From assembly GCA_030411725.1 (NCBI GenBank), contig MU839829.1, positions 930,001-994,000 on the forward strand: 64,000 nucleotides of DNA, in the 5' to 3' direction. This DNA comes from Echria macrotheca (Eukaryota > Ascomycota > Sordariomycetes > Sordariales > Schizotheciaceae). The position numbers were made by a program, and so were the translations under genes. Each line of letters starts with the position of its first letter. Positions within the stretch are counted from its first letter, which is position 1. The notes beneath the pieces were generated by a model. It was not told where the DNA came from and did no database searches. It worked only from the letters and a program-made list of their open reading frames with translations. Positions 43,501 through 56,467 of the stretch are shown piece by piece.

Positions 43501-44294
43501 GGAACCAGGCGGGCCAGAATCTCGACGGCACTGTCACCTCAATGATGTGGGCGAAGGACAATATTCTCGTGGCCGGCGGAAACTTGACGGTCAACGGGAC
43601 AGTTCCGACCTTCCTTGCCAAGTACGACGTCAACGCCCAGTCATGGGATGCCTACCCGGGATCCGGACAGCTACCCGGCCCAGTCCAAGTCGTTACCGCT
43701 GGTACCAGCGACGGAAGCGAGCTCTGGGTATCTGGAATTGCTGCCAACGGAACGGCCTATGTCATGAGGTCCTCCGGGGGTAATTGGATCTCGGTAGGCC
43801 AGCCGCTGCAACCCGGAACGGACATCAAGGGGTTACAAATATTTTCTCTCACTTCTTCGCACGATTCGACACCAACCATTGGGACCGATGAGGCTTTGCT
43901 GCTTACCGGCTCGATCGTGCTCCGAGATTTTGGGACCGCTTCAGCAGTCGTCTTCAACGGCACATCGTTTGAACCATATGCTCTCACGACAAATTCGGGA
44001 AATACCGCTGGTTCGATCGCACGCATCTTTACTGAACGCAACAACTTCTTCACGTCGAGTGGGGGCAAGCTTCCGCTTGTGTTTATCGTGCTGATCGGTC
44101 TCGCTATTTCCCTAGGCCTCATGGTCCTGCTCGTCATTGCCGGCTTCCTCCTTGACCGGCTGCGCAAGAGGCGTGAGGGCTATATTCCGGCTCCGACGTC
44201 CATGTACGATCGTGGCAGCGGCGTGCAGCGGATCCCGCCGCACGAACTGCTCGAGAGTCTGGGCAAGGGTCGGCCGGGGCCTCCACAGGTCTGA
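40581..44294 (+). CDS. rax2: Rax2, cortical polarity marker
   Basis: This is one uninterrupted exon of 1237 residues. The N-terminus has arginines followed by a hydrophobic signal segment (SPISLLLTASWLAPPPAAA, about 17-35). The large extracellular part contains repeated beta-propeller/kelch-like units, each with GGNFT, VGGSF or AGGN-type strands, and many N-x-S/T glycosylation sites. An N-terminal block with LGRIALAGDFTGVSLYQF and a central C-rich segment (about 395-475) match Rax2. A single membrane helix lies at about 1164-1192. A 45-residue cytosolic tail contains YIPAPTSMYDRGSG and RIPPHELLESLGKGRPG, the conserved Rax2 end. In budding yeast Rax2 with Rax1 marks old division sites. In filamentous fungi it affects polarity and morphogenesis. 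The absence of introns in a gene of this size contrasts with its neighbours. Confidence 0.94.
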   Translation: MRLPFRRRRAARRPPFSPISLLLTASWLAPPPAAAISFTPSPPANLDLTQLGRIALAGDFTGVSLYQFEEQNERPFNTNGSESLLARMPNGAFASVINTDATIQSMCTFIMGDGTMAGVVIGGNFTSLGGMESTAIALFNPNTSAISPLAGLSGQVNALLCDQESNSVYVGGSFVGANSTNAIAWVGTEGWTNLPFAGFNGPVTSITKASNGHIIFGGSFTGLGNATAPSTPDGQVINLSTATISSGSSTTSQGFSDPKNIICKTSGADGAGNTWLLQDNTPGFWQATFNFGFQPTKLRLYNTRQGGRGTRTWRFTALPINGIMNFTYIDPATGRNASCTSECPLSNNASVKFQDFHFVNVIGMNAFRLDISAFYGSGGGLNGIELFGDDVFSYAINDFNEPSCAGLEFPATATKTGPWVVSPSHSSTSQYLTAQLAAPITENSASIVFSPDIRESGHYSVNLYTPGCLQDNTCSSRGQISITGQMTADPSKSQPINRELYQTNNFDKYDQIYFGRIDASSGSFRPQVTMTPLPGQSLSSMTFVAQRVGFTLINSTGGLNGLYEYTPGTVVVNASDFSKSAFNRLGSSFAAGSAVNALATAGDVTYVAGNFTSQSVRNIVAMNGKDASTKSLDGGLNGEVESLFLNGTNLFVGGSFSGTLDGSVKGLNNVAVYDTDKNTWSPLGAGVDGKVLRVVGMTMNVTSSTPEVVVSVTGEFTKLQAFGNNPDVPASGFGVWVPSQGNWLPNLDMPVESISGILSSSILDVPGANALYAGSVASAILGASGVATLGDTLGRFPIKIQAPSNSSSTPLAKRADETSVPSSGGVAAGLFDTNGGRNLTILGGHFTTTSSNGSTINNLVLLDGSKKDELSGLGPEIDTNSTFRALAVQGDVLFAGGNVTGTVNNAPVRGLITYNLASRSFGQQPPALSGGGAAVSAIAIRPNGGDVYVGGSFRSAGSLECPGVCFYSTASSQWNQAGQNLDGTVTSMMWAKDNILVAGGNLTVNGTVPTFLAKYDVNAQSWDAYPGSGQLPGPVQVVTAGTSDGSELWVSGIAANGTAYVMRSSGGNWISVGQPLQPGTDIKGLQIFSLTSSHDSTPTIGTDEALLLTGSIVLRDFGTASAVVFNGTSFEPYALTTNSGNTAGSIARIFTERNNFFTSSGGKLPLVFIVLIGLAISLGLMVLLVIAGFLLDRLRKRREGYIPAPTSMYDRGSGVQRIPPHELLESLGKGRPGPPQV

Positions 44295-47200
44295 GCGGCG
44301 AACACGATGTGCATTGTTGATTCGGTTACTGGCGTTCTAAAAAGGGCGGGCTGGAAAAAGATGGAGGATATACCACGGACAACGGCGTTTAAGGCATTTA
44401 GCATCGACACGACGGGATTCACTGGACGACGAAAGCAGAGCATACCGGCGGTGTGTGTACGATGACTGCTCATTCTCTTCTTTTATGACGATACCATTGA
44501 GACCTCGTCATCTTTCTCATGATTTTACGACAAGATTTTTCTTATTTATTAATGTCTAACTGTTCGAACTTGGGTCGGGTCAGAGTCGGAGGACCGTCTG
44601 ACGACCTCAAGTCTCTCCTATCAAGGGATGATTCAAGAACTTCTCTTTGATATGTTTTCTCTCGTTGGCTGTCCAGACTTAATTGCGTCTGGAAGTTGGG
44701 AAGGAAAATATTATTGGGGATGGTTATAACTGGCTACCTGCCACTTTTTCTTTTTTACTTGGGGATGGAAGAAGGGGGTGTGTAGAATATTTGGGGTTGT
44801 GTATATAGAGTAGAATGCAGTCAATGAAACTGTTGCTGCCATTTTGTGTTTTGTCTTCGTGTGAATGTGTGTGTTACTGTTCACCTGTGTCCCGGGTATT
44901 ATTCTATGTATCCTTCTGATCTCCCTGATGTCGGTTCAAGGTCGTGGCTTCAGTGATGTTCAGCACGGATTTATACAGCGGTGATGTGGTGTGGTGTTGT
45001 GGGCGCTTATTTGTTTATGTGTTTCTTTTCAGGGGGGGTTGGGGGCGGGGGGCTGTCACCGACTAGACCTGGATGACCTGGATCAGTGAGAATCGAAAAA
45101 GCTTGCTGCCTGTAATTGATGGGTGTTATTTTTGAATGTCGGTCACTGTCTGATTGGCTTGACCTTACTCTCGGCTCTTTTGTTTCCTGTTTGAAGTATG
45201 CGTCTCTCTTTCTCTTCCTACTCCCCTCACTTCAAGACGCTGTAAACTTGAGCATTTTATCTTGGTACAGTCCGGGAGCGTGAGACGGTGGGGGTCTTTT
45301 GTTGTGTTTATATTTTATTTTAATTGTTACTATGTTGTATATGTTATCTTTGTTGTTGTCGGGTAAACGTGGAAGGGAAGTAGGCTCATGACATACGTGC
45401 GTGTGTCTGGTGTGTCGTGCGTGGAAGGGGGGGATATGGAAAGAGAGGATAGTTGAGCTAGATGAACTCCAGAGTCTGAGAAAATATGAGCGAATTGTTA
45501 ATTTTACTTGGATGGAGGATTCTGATTCGGTTCTGATGTGGTGACCTTTCGAAGGAGGCGGCTGCTTCCGAGTGAGTCTGTTTGAGGCCGCCGTAGTGTT
45601 TCTTTACGAGATATGGGTACTGTGTCAAAGGCACACACTACTAGCTGTATGTGTTAGAGTACGGTGAGTAGGTGGGTGATGTCTTGTTCTTGGCTCTTTG
45701 AAGATATGTATTCGTTGTTCAAGGGGGTCAGTTGCTGTTTTGTTTGTGGAGTCCCATTCTGAGAGCCGCAGCAGATTTCCAGAGGCGGGACGCAAGATCG
45801 TGAAATCTAGATACCATGCGTGGTAGATGATACTGTTTAAGTGCCAGTGGCTCTGGCGCTTCAATAGGTCGGTGTCCGCGAGTCCAGGACACAGGAGTGA
45901 ATAGCAGGTTTGTTTACGCCAGGGACTGGGTATCGTCATCCTCCCAGGGGTTCACAGGCGCCAGCAGCGTGCATATCCAAATAGAACTATGAGAGGATGA
46001 GAATTAAAGCAAATCCAAGCAGCTGGGTGAAATTGACCAAAGAGAAAACATGTACTACATCTAAACACCAAGTCCTCGCGGTGAACCATCGATATCCCCG
46101 AATAAAGGCATATATATCAATTCCACCCACCACACACCATCAGCAAACCATTTGAATACATTGTTTGTCAGTGGCGCAGGGAGGGGGAGGGTGTTGTTAC
46201 CCTAGGCCACCGGGGTCAACGGGGAGGTTCCAGCTCGAGGCTCCTCCTTCCTCGCCAGTTAAGGGCCGAAGGGGAGCAAGAACCGAACGCGGTGGGTGAC
46301 ACTTCTTTTATGTCTTGATTTTTTTGGTTCTTTTCCGCCAGGTTATGACTGACTCATCTCGGGGTCTTTGTGTTTTTACCGTAGAGTATTCCATAACTAT
46401 ATCTAGGTATTGTACTAGTCCTACAAGCGAATGAGTTACGCTCGTGAGGCTTTTGTATCTACCTACACTTTCCTCTGTTAAGCTGGCCTGGCATTGAACA
46501 ATAATTGCGTGTTCGCCATGATGTGCTGCTGCTGGGCTCGGTTTGTGGCGGGATATATGTCCCGCAATCTTTTTTTTTGTCATGTTTTTCTTTACACCGT
46601 GCTTCCATATATATATCTGAATGCTTGTCTTCTCTGTTGTCATGTTATTCCTGGAGAAGAGAAAATTAAAACACTTGCTTTAACAATGTGTGTTGACCTA
46701 GACGCCAAACTGGTGCCAAGGGCGACAGAAAGTCTTTGTTTACCTTTCTGCCTCAGATAGGGAGGCATCATCACACCCCGGTGTGCATAGTTTTAGTTTG
46801 GGACCTTGATCAGGTTATAGATCTTCCTCCTACTCTACGGATAAACCGAAATGCCAAGTCCCTTTCCCCGGAGCTGAGTTCTAACAAAATTTCAGGCTGG
46901 CGTGGTCGATGTGAGTAGATAAGATTTGTCTGCGGCGTCTGGCTGGATCACTCCGGGGTTAGGACTGATTCTGTATTTGCCTACCTAGGTAGTCACCCTG
47001 TTTCTGGGCAAGCTGGGCCGGGCCACAGTTCCTGAGACCTCTGTCAGGTCATTCGGGCCTCTTTCCTGCGCTGTCATCCGACAATTGGTAACTACGCTAC
47101 CCACTCTGTCTGGATAAACCCAAGGAAGAAGCGGATCCCGGACCCCGAGATGCTTGAGGTATCTCCTAAGGGCCGGCCTGTTGTTCGTCCCCTGATGTAC

Positions 47201-50200
47201 CGAGAGATCAACGGCAGAAGGGCGATGGGAAAAGAGATCCACTACTCTCTACTCGTCGGTGGTTATATGTGACCTGATGTAAACGAACGAACTTGCTGAC
47301 CTCAGCGATGGTTTTTCCCAACCTCAGACCGCCGAGCAAAGAGCGTCGAGTCATCATCATTGTGCTCGTCGAGACGCCTGGCGCCAAAGCCACAGGGTTC
47401 CGTGCCCCATAAACATGTCCAGTTTCCTGGTACGGGCTCCCTTCGGGACCGGGGGAACGTCTCGGCCTAATGGTTTGCGGAGGTGTCACTTTCTTTCTTC
47501 GTCTCCCCGCCAGGTCCAAGTTCATGTCCGAGGAAGGAGGCGTGCCGTACGTGTGGCAGAGCAAAGGAAGGCGGTTCGACGGTGCAGTTTGATGCCTCAA
47601 TCTGCCCGCTTGTGCCCACGCCCTAATCATGTCCCCATAATGTCTGGGTCTCACTATCTAGTCATGTACACTACTACACTACAAGTATATTAAACGGACT
47701 TTCGCCCCGTGCTGGTAGCTTCCACTCCTCTGACTGCTGTATTACGCTGTCGACAGCTTCCTCTGGGGGTGAATCGCTCGGGCCAAAAACAGCTAAGCAG
47801 GGCGGGTAAAGACGAGATTTTGAGACAAAGCCAGGGCAGGTTGGTTGAACAAGAGGCACCGAGTCAGAATCATCGACCGTCGTGTATGCCCATACGTCCT
47901 CGTGTGGTACCACTGGGATACACAGATCACTGCGATGAATGGAATCTGACTTCTCGTCTGGAATAGGGGGATGTGATGGTTGCGAGTGTATGCTTGGACT
48001 GTAGTTTCATTGACTCCTGAGCCATGAAACACATATCTACAGCAAAGGTGGCCTGCAGACGGTCGTCCTTCCACCATGATCTCTCGAGGCAGCCAAACTC
48101 TACCGAGTACTACGCAGAGTCGAGGTCCCAGGTACAGACAGCTCGTCGTCGGTCTATGTGTGTGTCTATCATGTGTCGTTCTCTGCCGGGGTATGTTTGC
48201 TCGAGGCAGAGACTTTGCCCAGGAAGGCTGTGAGAGGACGAAAATCGTCTGTGTGGGGGGGCCAACGGGGAACCATGCAGGAAAAAAAAAACGATGCGGG
48301 AGAGTGTGTGAGGCAATATGCATAAGGAGAAACCAGAAACACAAGGGGGAAAAAGAGAATGGCGGGACTGAACCACTCACCCGCCACCCGCTTCTCCGCT
48401 GTCCGCCCCGAAACGAGACAGACGTATGCCCAGAAGCGGAACGAATGTGTCTCTGTCGTAGGTGAAGAAGCGAGAGACAATTCTTGCGCAGATGCCTCAC
48501 TCTCCCAATCGCCAACTTGGTCTCCATCACATCCCCCACCACGCAGAGTTGGTCGGCAGTGGCAAAAATCTGAGCCCACCCAGGAAGAACGAGAAGAACC
48601 CTTGGTCGGGAGTGTGCTTAGACTGCGGGAGGTACATACAGGAGTAGCGTCGGGAGTTGGGTAAGTGTCATCCGTGGCCGGCTGGCGGCCGTGGAGACCA
48701 TGGAGGCATGAATGACGGGGGATTAAAACCGCTCAGAGATGCAGGATGAGGAGGGGGTAGTGTAGGGTGTGATGCATCTCGGAAAGGGAAGATGGCAAAG
48801 GGCACGGCAGCGAAAAGGGGTGGGGACTGTTGGCCTCTTTCTTGTTGACCATCCGTACACGCAAGCGATGCAGGAGTCAACGGCGCACCGCCGGGCTTGG
48901 CTGGCTTTGCTGTCTCGTCGCCTTGCTGCCGTGGCCTCTTGTTGGACCCGGCGGGAGTTGGAAGGGGGATACTACCCGAGCGAATCTCCAGGTTTGGACG
49001 GATACCTCCAACTGGTCCTGGAGAAGGAGACTAGGCGGTGGATAAACAGGTCATCTGGGGCTGGTTAAGTGCCGCAATGGGACGAGCGTCGTGAAGCCAA
49101 CCTCCTCGTCGACGCCTGAAGAGGGGCGTGACAAATTCTAGCGACTGCATCGGGCAAAGGCCGGTCCAGAACCTGCCGGAGTCGGCTCATGCTGCTGTTC
49201 ACCCTCGGCACTAGGTCGCCCACAGTTGGTACGCTTGAGGCAGGGTGGGTGGTGGCTAACGGCTGTGGCAGCTCGGCCCCCTCACCGCTCCTCCGCACCA
49301 CGTCGTCCTCGAGTGGTTCGATGTTCTCGATGGAGAGACGAGGTTGGTCTTGGGGAACTGCTTCGGGTTTACACAGCTGTGGAAAGATATCGACCTTCCT
49401 GTCTCGTCCACGCCAACATGAAGCGCCCAGCCGTGATTGGGGGCAGACACGTGTGGTATGGAGGCGTCAGGGCGAGGTAGGATGATGAGGACCGATGTGA
49501 TTTGACGCTCGTGCAGTGGCCCGGCAGGCATCACGGTAGACGACACTCGGTCTTGAGCAAGCGATCGCGTACGGGCAGCGAGCACGCAATGGAGACGCCA
49601 GCAAGGGTAGGGAGATGCTTTGTAGCAGACATCTCACGTGGCCCAGTCATGATGGCTGTGCCGTCAACCTGATGCCTGTCAACTTTTACAGCGTCAGCTG
49701 CGTTCGAAGCGGTTCCCGGGAATATCTGCTCGGGGACTCTACGGAGTATGATCCAACTGACAACATCAACAGAGATACTATAACTCGGTAATTTGCGGCC
49801 AGATGCCAAGATGCCGGTTGTTGATCATCATGGGGGACCGAGTGGTGAGAGTGAAGTTATCGACGGCTGGGAGTGTTTGGTAGGGTGGCCGGTCAACCGG
49901 CGGGTTGAGGTTGGACGACCGTCAGGGGTGTCCAGCAGACGACCGGGTCCCTGAATCAGGTGAGCGCTGGGAACGGGGACCCTAGCGGCCAACATCGCCG
50001 TTCATCAGCCTGACCGAGAGCGCCAAGGTCCACATGCCGCAGATTTGGTTTCCGCCAAAACAACTTTGCTGAATTTTGTCAAAATAATAGCAGATCCGTG
50101 CTATGCTGTCTCTTGACTCGGTCCGTTTGCTCGTTGAACCGCCAAGCCCAGGACGTATGTCTCAAAATTTGGTGAAGACGCCGCCGCGTACAGAGTACGG

Positions 50201-53200
50201 TCACGTACTGGTTGAACCCCTGGGCCGGATAAGACAAGCCAAAATCACATAAGAAAAAAAGACAAGGGAATGGCGCCGAGGAATGTGCGAAATGCTAGGG
50301 CCAGAAGCCATCTGCACGACAGATCTGACAGACGCAAGGCGTGTCGATCATGATGCGACGCGAGTCTGGAGTCTGGCGTCGCGGTGCAATACCGACAGAG
50401 GCCCCCAACGCACCTTGATGGACGGCTAACGTTAAGGTTGGAGAAGACCATCCGAGGTGCCCGCAGCCCTAGTTCGTGCAGTAAGCTATCGGCCGTCGTC
50501 CAGCTGAGCTGCCAAACCACGGTTGCCATCATTGGACTGCGGCGTTGTGACCACTGCAACCAAAGGGCCGAATCCAATGCCATTCCAAGGGACCTCTGGT
50601 GCAAGCCTCACCATTGGACGGCAGGTTCCGCGCTGCCGTCCTGCCCTGCGGCCTGCCAAGGGGCTGCCCTGCAAGCCGAGCTCCTTCGCGTCATCGCGCT
50701 TAGCCATTTCTCAAGGTTCGGCCTCCGGCGCCGCAAGCGCCGCAATGGGACACCGCCGTGTTACCCCCCGTGCGACCCCCGCGAAAACGACCTCCGAGGC
50801 CAAGATTCTCCCACTAGCAGTAGCCCGTCCACACGGCTTAGCCGGACGATTCCGCTAGGCATGCTCCACTGCCCTCGGACATTCGGCGTCGATAGCCTAT
50901 CATGAAATCGCAGGATCACGACTCAGGACCAGAGGGTGAAAGCCGGCCCCAACCCAGCAGCCAAGTCGTCGGGCCTCCCGCCAAGGATCTCGTGTATCTG
51001 CAGAATCTCGAGATAGCGGCCGCTGGCGTTGCAACAACAATATTGGCGTAGTGGCTGTGAATTTCAAGATGCAGCGCGAATCACTGCTGGAATCGGACTG
51101 GAGCTGCTGCTGCGAGGCCGTTACGAGTCCAGCAGGTAACCTTAGCAGTGCCGACAACTGCCGCAAGCGGGCACGGTCTTCGGATGCCGACGCTCGGCCG
51201 TGGGGCCTCGATCTCACGATCGTGCTCCGAAGACGTGTTAGTACCAAACCAAAGCAGAGGAACTCACGGCTCGAGAGATGGACTCGGATTTGTCGCCCCG
51301 CGCTGGACAAGCCAGGTGGAGGTTCGGATGATACATCGGATGCCAAGCATCCCAAGCTCGGGTCGAAGTCGGGTGGACGTTGTGGTCGATATCGGGATGC
51401 CGTGCGAAGCCCTCCGCGGAGGCGCCCACCACGGCTCTTTCTCGCTCTAATTTAACGGACACGATCGAGCAGTGTCGGGCGACGGGTTGGGGGAGCTGAG
51501 TCGAAGCCGCCCTCGCCGTGAGGGTGCCAGCGAAAGAGCAGCAAGCAGCCAACGCAAACGGCTCGGCAACCCCCAGCGGCTTCAAACTTTTTTTTTGGGC
51601 AGGGAACAAAAGCCGTGAGCGCGTCTTGGCTTTGCAGGCTTGTCCGTTTGGAGGTCCCCTGTCAGATCTGTAACACTCCCCTGTCTGTCGATCCTGGTCC
51701 GTGAGCCCGGCTTGTCAGCGACAACTCAACAATTCCTCCGTCCGCGAACCCCTTTCAATCTCGTTCCCTCTCCCATTTTGATGAACTTCTCGTATCAAAC
51801 GGGATACCTTGCCCTCCGCAGGGCTCAAACTTGACTTCTTTGCACCGCGGGCTTGGTTCTCGCGGGGTTATCGCAGTCGCAGCGTTGCATTCTTTTGTCC
51901 ACTTCAAATGCAAACGCCGACTCTTCAACGACCGGCTCATGTAAACTGCTACCATGTCATCTCTGCCGCCGATCTCAACTGTTCTTCATCTTGGGAATCT
52001 TGCCGTGCCAGAGTTCTGGCTTGGCCGTCCGGACTCTCCAGAGTTGGAGACTGTCAGCGTCGACAGTTGAGTCAGGCGTTGGGGTTATCCCTGTGGAGTG
52101 CATCGGGTTCCTGATCGCCAGTTCGTGCCTGTCAATCATGTGAGGTCGACATCTTGCAGATGCTTGCCGTGAGATCACTGCAAATCCGTCCCTGCTTCTT
52201 TTGTCCCTTGGGTCATGTGAGTCCCTCCCCGGATCTACACCAGAGTAGATGCCTATACGTACTCGACTCTACGCAGGTCGCTACGCTGCACACGTGATCC
52301 TAAGTCCAGACGACGAACCAACAAGCGGCTTCTGAAATGCATAGCGCGATATGCAGCTCGCGGCTTTTGGGGGCTGCAACTGCATGCTCATTCTCGGCGT
52401 AATTAACGCGGTGGTGTCGCGCCTCGAGGTTGACTGGAAGTTGCCGCAGTGTGGGCGCCAGAGTTATCTTTCGCTGAGGTGCCAACGGTGCCGAACCCCA
52501 CAGTTTCGACGTTGCTTTTGCTGCGGGACAAGAGCCCGACAGCGGGAGAGCACCCTCGACATCGGCGACCTGACAAGGGGCACCCCGGGCTGATGGCGCT
52601 GTTTCGAGCGTCCCAGTCGGGCCTAGGGCAGAGATCCAGCGTCCAGCATGAAAACACCCTTGATCAGATAATTTACCCTCCGCCAAGGTCGTACTGAACA
52701 CCAAGGCTTCGAGGTCAGCAGGTTGAAAACTCTGGCTGGAGAGCGGAGTTGGTACGCTAGAGGCTCCAGTCCTGGAGGAAGCGGGTTCTGCCGGTGACCG
52801 TTGTTGAGTGCGCGGTCCAGCGGGGTGAGTTCTTAGCTCAATCTGGTTTGATGTCTAGAGAACCTTGTCTACGCAGCTGGATGTCCGGTCCAAGAGGTGC
52901 AAACAACAAGGTTATGTAAGTATACACTAGCTAATAAAAGTTTGGTGGAGCGTGGGAACGTTGACAGCTTGTGTCAGCTGTCAGCAACACCTCCTGTCGT
53001 CTCTTGTTCGTCTGTACGGAACTCCATCCGTAGTGTAGAGTACAGCGCAGCTGCAAGGCTAAAAGCAAAGTGACGGGCCTGAAAGACAGCCCATACAGTG
53101 CGCGCTTTCTCAGTTGGTTGCCCACACCGCACCGCAAATCCGCTCAAAATGTCCATCTCGCTGCGAAAACAGCGAATTGTGCTCCTGGGGTTGCATATTG

Positions 53201-56200
53201 GGCCGCACTGTATGCACGGACCAGGGCACTATCTGAGGTCATGATTCTTGGCAACAAAACTCCCCGCCGTCATAGAGTTGCCAAGGTGAAAAGGGACGCT
53301 AAGAATACCGCGTCGCTGAAGGTCCAATGCGTCGAATGCACGGTAGTTCAACTACGATTTTAGCCTTCCGGGCGTGAAGGCTGACAACAACGTAATGAGA
53401 GGCAGGCGAAAGGGCTGAGACTTCGCGGGGCGGATTCTGAATATCTGAACAACAAACTTAAAGCCAACAGGAGAATTGGACGACCATCCCACACATACCA
53501 CCACCGGGAATAAACAACCGGATTTAAGAGAATGGGTGAAATAATTCGCACTTGCTCACTGTGAATCCGCTGTGGATCCGTGATTCTAGCCAATGGCGGT
53601 ACCTACGGACGGTCAAGCATCTGCACCTCTTGGTCGACGCCTTCCTAAAATGGCTGGCATACCTGACCGTCGACGAGAATTGGTTTTGTTACTGACATAA
53701 TATCGGATATCCGATGCGATGCCTGTACCTGTTCGCCAAAAGCTGCGAGCCTCGTCGAGCTTGTGCCACGGCGAGCAGTCCGTAGGCCCAAGGGACGGGG
53801 GCGGTGCGGTGCGGTTCCGTCGTTGTCTTGGCACTTTTAGTTATTGGGGCATCCGTTGCTCGAATTGTGAGGATCCAGCCGAAAATACGTCAGTTTGGTG
53901 GCTCATGGACGGTGGGCAGCGAGGGTCGAGGAGTCGGCATGCTCTCGTCTTTCGTCAGCGAGAACACGGGTGAGCGTCATAGCCGGGAAGACGCCTTGAT
54001 TTGAAGGGCAGTTCCCGGGGGGTTTTGCTTCCAAGTGCGAGACATGACCCCTCTCGTCCCATCATACCGGCATGGAATGGCACCCGTTTCGTCCTGTCTT
54101 TCGTCACAACGCAGCGTCCAAAGAAGCGCAGTGCCGCTTGGTCGCCGTTGATGTCGTGACAGTTTGCCTCCCAGCATCATTCCGCCGACCGCAGCCGTCC
54201 ATGGCTTCTGTTTTGGGACCTGTGTGATCCGCATTGGTCTGCCACCGCACTGCGCTCTGCCCATTACGATGTCGGAGACGTCACTCGAGCCAAGCAAAGC
54301 CCACTGCGTCCTGAACCGCGGCAATTTTGGACCCACACCACCATCCAATTCCCGCACTCCTGCCTCCTTCCCCACACCCCGACAAACACACAGTGGCAGC
54401 TACTCGATTTTTGATAACCGTCAACGGGATGAAGCGGCCGCAGTTCGCCTTGCAAGATAACTCGTAGAAATGAACCGAGCGGCCACTATTCCAGACCAGA
54501 TGGTTTGTGATTCAGATATTTCCCCATCCCCTGTGGCGAGGAGCGGTGGATCGCGCAACTTGACGCTAGTTGATGTGTTGTACCTGTACCTTCCTCCCAT
54601 CCCGGTTTTTGCGGACGCCAGCCTGCCCCGTTCAGCAGCCCACAGCTCGTCCTTACCTATTGCGGACTAGCTCGCGGTAAAAGAGGCTAGCAAGCGGCTG
54701 CGCTTTCCCTGCAACGATTTCGGCTCTTTGCAATTTGGGTGTGTGATTTTGCACTAACCAAATCCCATTCGAGGAGAGAATCCCATCTTCAGGCAAAGCA
54801 AGTGACGCCAAGGCCCAGCACCTCCTCACTGCGCACGCCCGCAGTTCCCGCAGAGGACAACGGCCAACGGTGACGGACTGTGTCCCATCGCCCCAGCAAT
54901 GTGTTGCCGCTGAATTGTCGAGCTGCCAAGCAGCCACAGGTAGAATTTGGCCGAGCAGCTGGGGAAAAGACAAATTGGAGGAAATGGCATCGCAGACCCT
55001 GCATTGATCACCCTCCACCACATCAGTGGCGTCTGGTAGCCGGAACGGCAGGGCCATCGCAGACCAACCGGCAGCGCAAGGTAGAATATCGTAGCCAATC
55101 CCAGGCCCGACGGTGCGCCTTCGGACCCGGCATCGACCGCGCTCTGCCCTTTTGACTCCCCGCTGGGCATTGGCCTCAGTTGTTTCGCAGCAGCCCTACC
55201 GAGTGTCCAAAGCAGAATGGCGGCCTTTCCAGCAGGTTACCCGGGCTCCATTCCAGTGCGTTATCTGATAACTAGTTAGCCTTCATACGAGTTGAGGCTT
55301 GTGTCCCCTCTTCCCCCCCTCTCGTTAACCGTCTTTTTGCCTCCGGACCCCTGTGACCCGGTCTCCCGCGACGACCGGCTTACTCTACTCAATGTACATA
55401 CCTCCCCAGCCCAGCCCGAGCAACATGGGTACCTGGGGTTCCTGTTGACCTCATAGGCAGCTGTCTGTGGGCTAGCCGGTGGGGGAAACACTCGCTGTTA
55501 AAGCTTGGGGAGACCCTTTGGGTGATTCCTCGTCTGGCTCCTTCCTGCTGAAAACTGATCTCGCCATCGAACTTTTCTCTCACCTGTAGACAACAACCAA
55601 GGCAAACCCGGTGCGCCGTTGCTTCTTCTCCCAAGACTGGCGCAATTATCCAGCAAAATTTGACCGTCAATTCTCCGGATCGTCAGCCACGGCGTCCTTG
55701 TTGGGACCCTGACAGTCTTGCGCGATACACACTAACCAGGCTTGCCCTGTCCTTCTTCGCCCTGCCGACTGCGGGCGTGCACCTCGGGCCCTCGACGGCA
55801 GCCTCCCATCTTACTTAGATGCTCCCCGGTCGGCATCGAGCTCGGCCTGATCTCTTGACAACACCTCTGCCGCCGATCCTGTCCGCTTCGGTGGGCCAGT
55901 GAGAAAGGGATCAAAGTCGCGCCTTCGCCCGGCTCCCCTACTGTGCCGACAGCGTACCCCCCCCGCCCTTGTCTGGTCTGCAACGGCATCTCACCCCCCG
56001 GCCTGATTGGCAAAGCCGCCCTGCTAGGGGCCCCCTTTCCACAGGACACACCCCGCCGTCGATCTGGCTGCCCGGAAAGTCGTCAGTCGTCACAGGTTGG
56101 TGAACTTACCGCCCCGGCCTTGGCGTTCTACCCACACCAGTCTTGCTAAGGAAGGTTAAGATTCAGTCGACTTGGTGCTCGTCGGCGAACCGATTGGCCT

Positions 56201-56467
56201 AGTTTATAGCCCCGTCCCTACGGCCCCGTACCCTCGTACTTGCAAGGGTGCCTCCGCATACCATCTCGTCAGACCCTCAAGGACACACTTAAGGACGCTG
56301 ATCCACCCTCCTCGACGCGGATCTGATCTACTCCCAAGTCCCAATTCTGTCCCAGCTAGAGGCATTGGTATCGACAACCAGATCAGCACATCACCTGAGA
56401 TCTACCATTCCACAACAACAAACACACAGTCCACGACAGCTTCAAGCACCGGTTCTACCAAGAAGGC
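44295..56467. other. 12.2-kb gene-poor region upstream of the C2H2 regulator
   Basis: No convincing coding frame is seen. The longest (47793-48542 minus and 50384-50905 plus) lack motifs and have Arg/Ser/Cys/Pro-rich compositions expected from chance. The first 2 kb is T-rich and includes the rax2 3' UTR. TACCTA words occur at about 46460 and 46980. Pyrimidine-rich leader-like stretches occur at about 51640-51800 and 55290-55400, either of which could be transcription starts for the gene at 56468. The last 300 bases before its ATG are CA-rich leader sequence. I found no transposon termini and no extreme AT bias as left by repeat-induced point mutation. Confidence 0.55.

Noticed and set aside
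44295..47000. Relic transposon or repeat-induced-point-mutation block
   Set aside because: The DNA is T-rich in places, but I see no transposase or reverse-transcriptase remnants, no terminal repeats and no extreme AT content.
47793..48542. 249-codon minus-strand frame
   Set aside because: No motif, competing frames on both strands, and composition typical of noncoding DNA. Transcripts would be needed to revive it.
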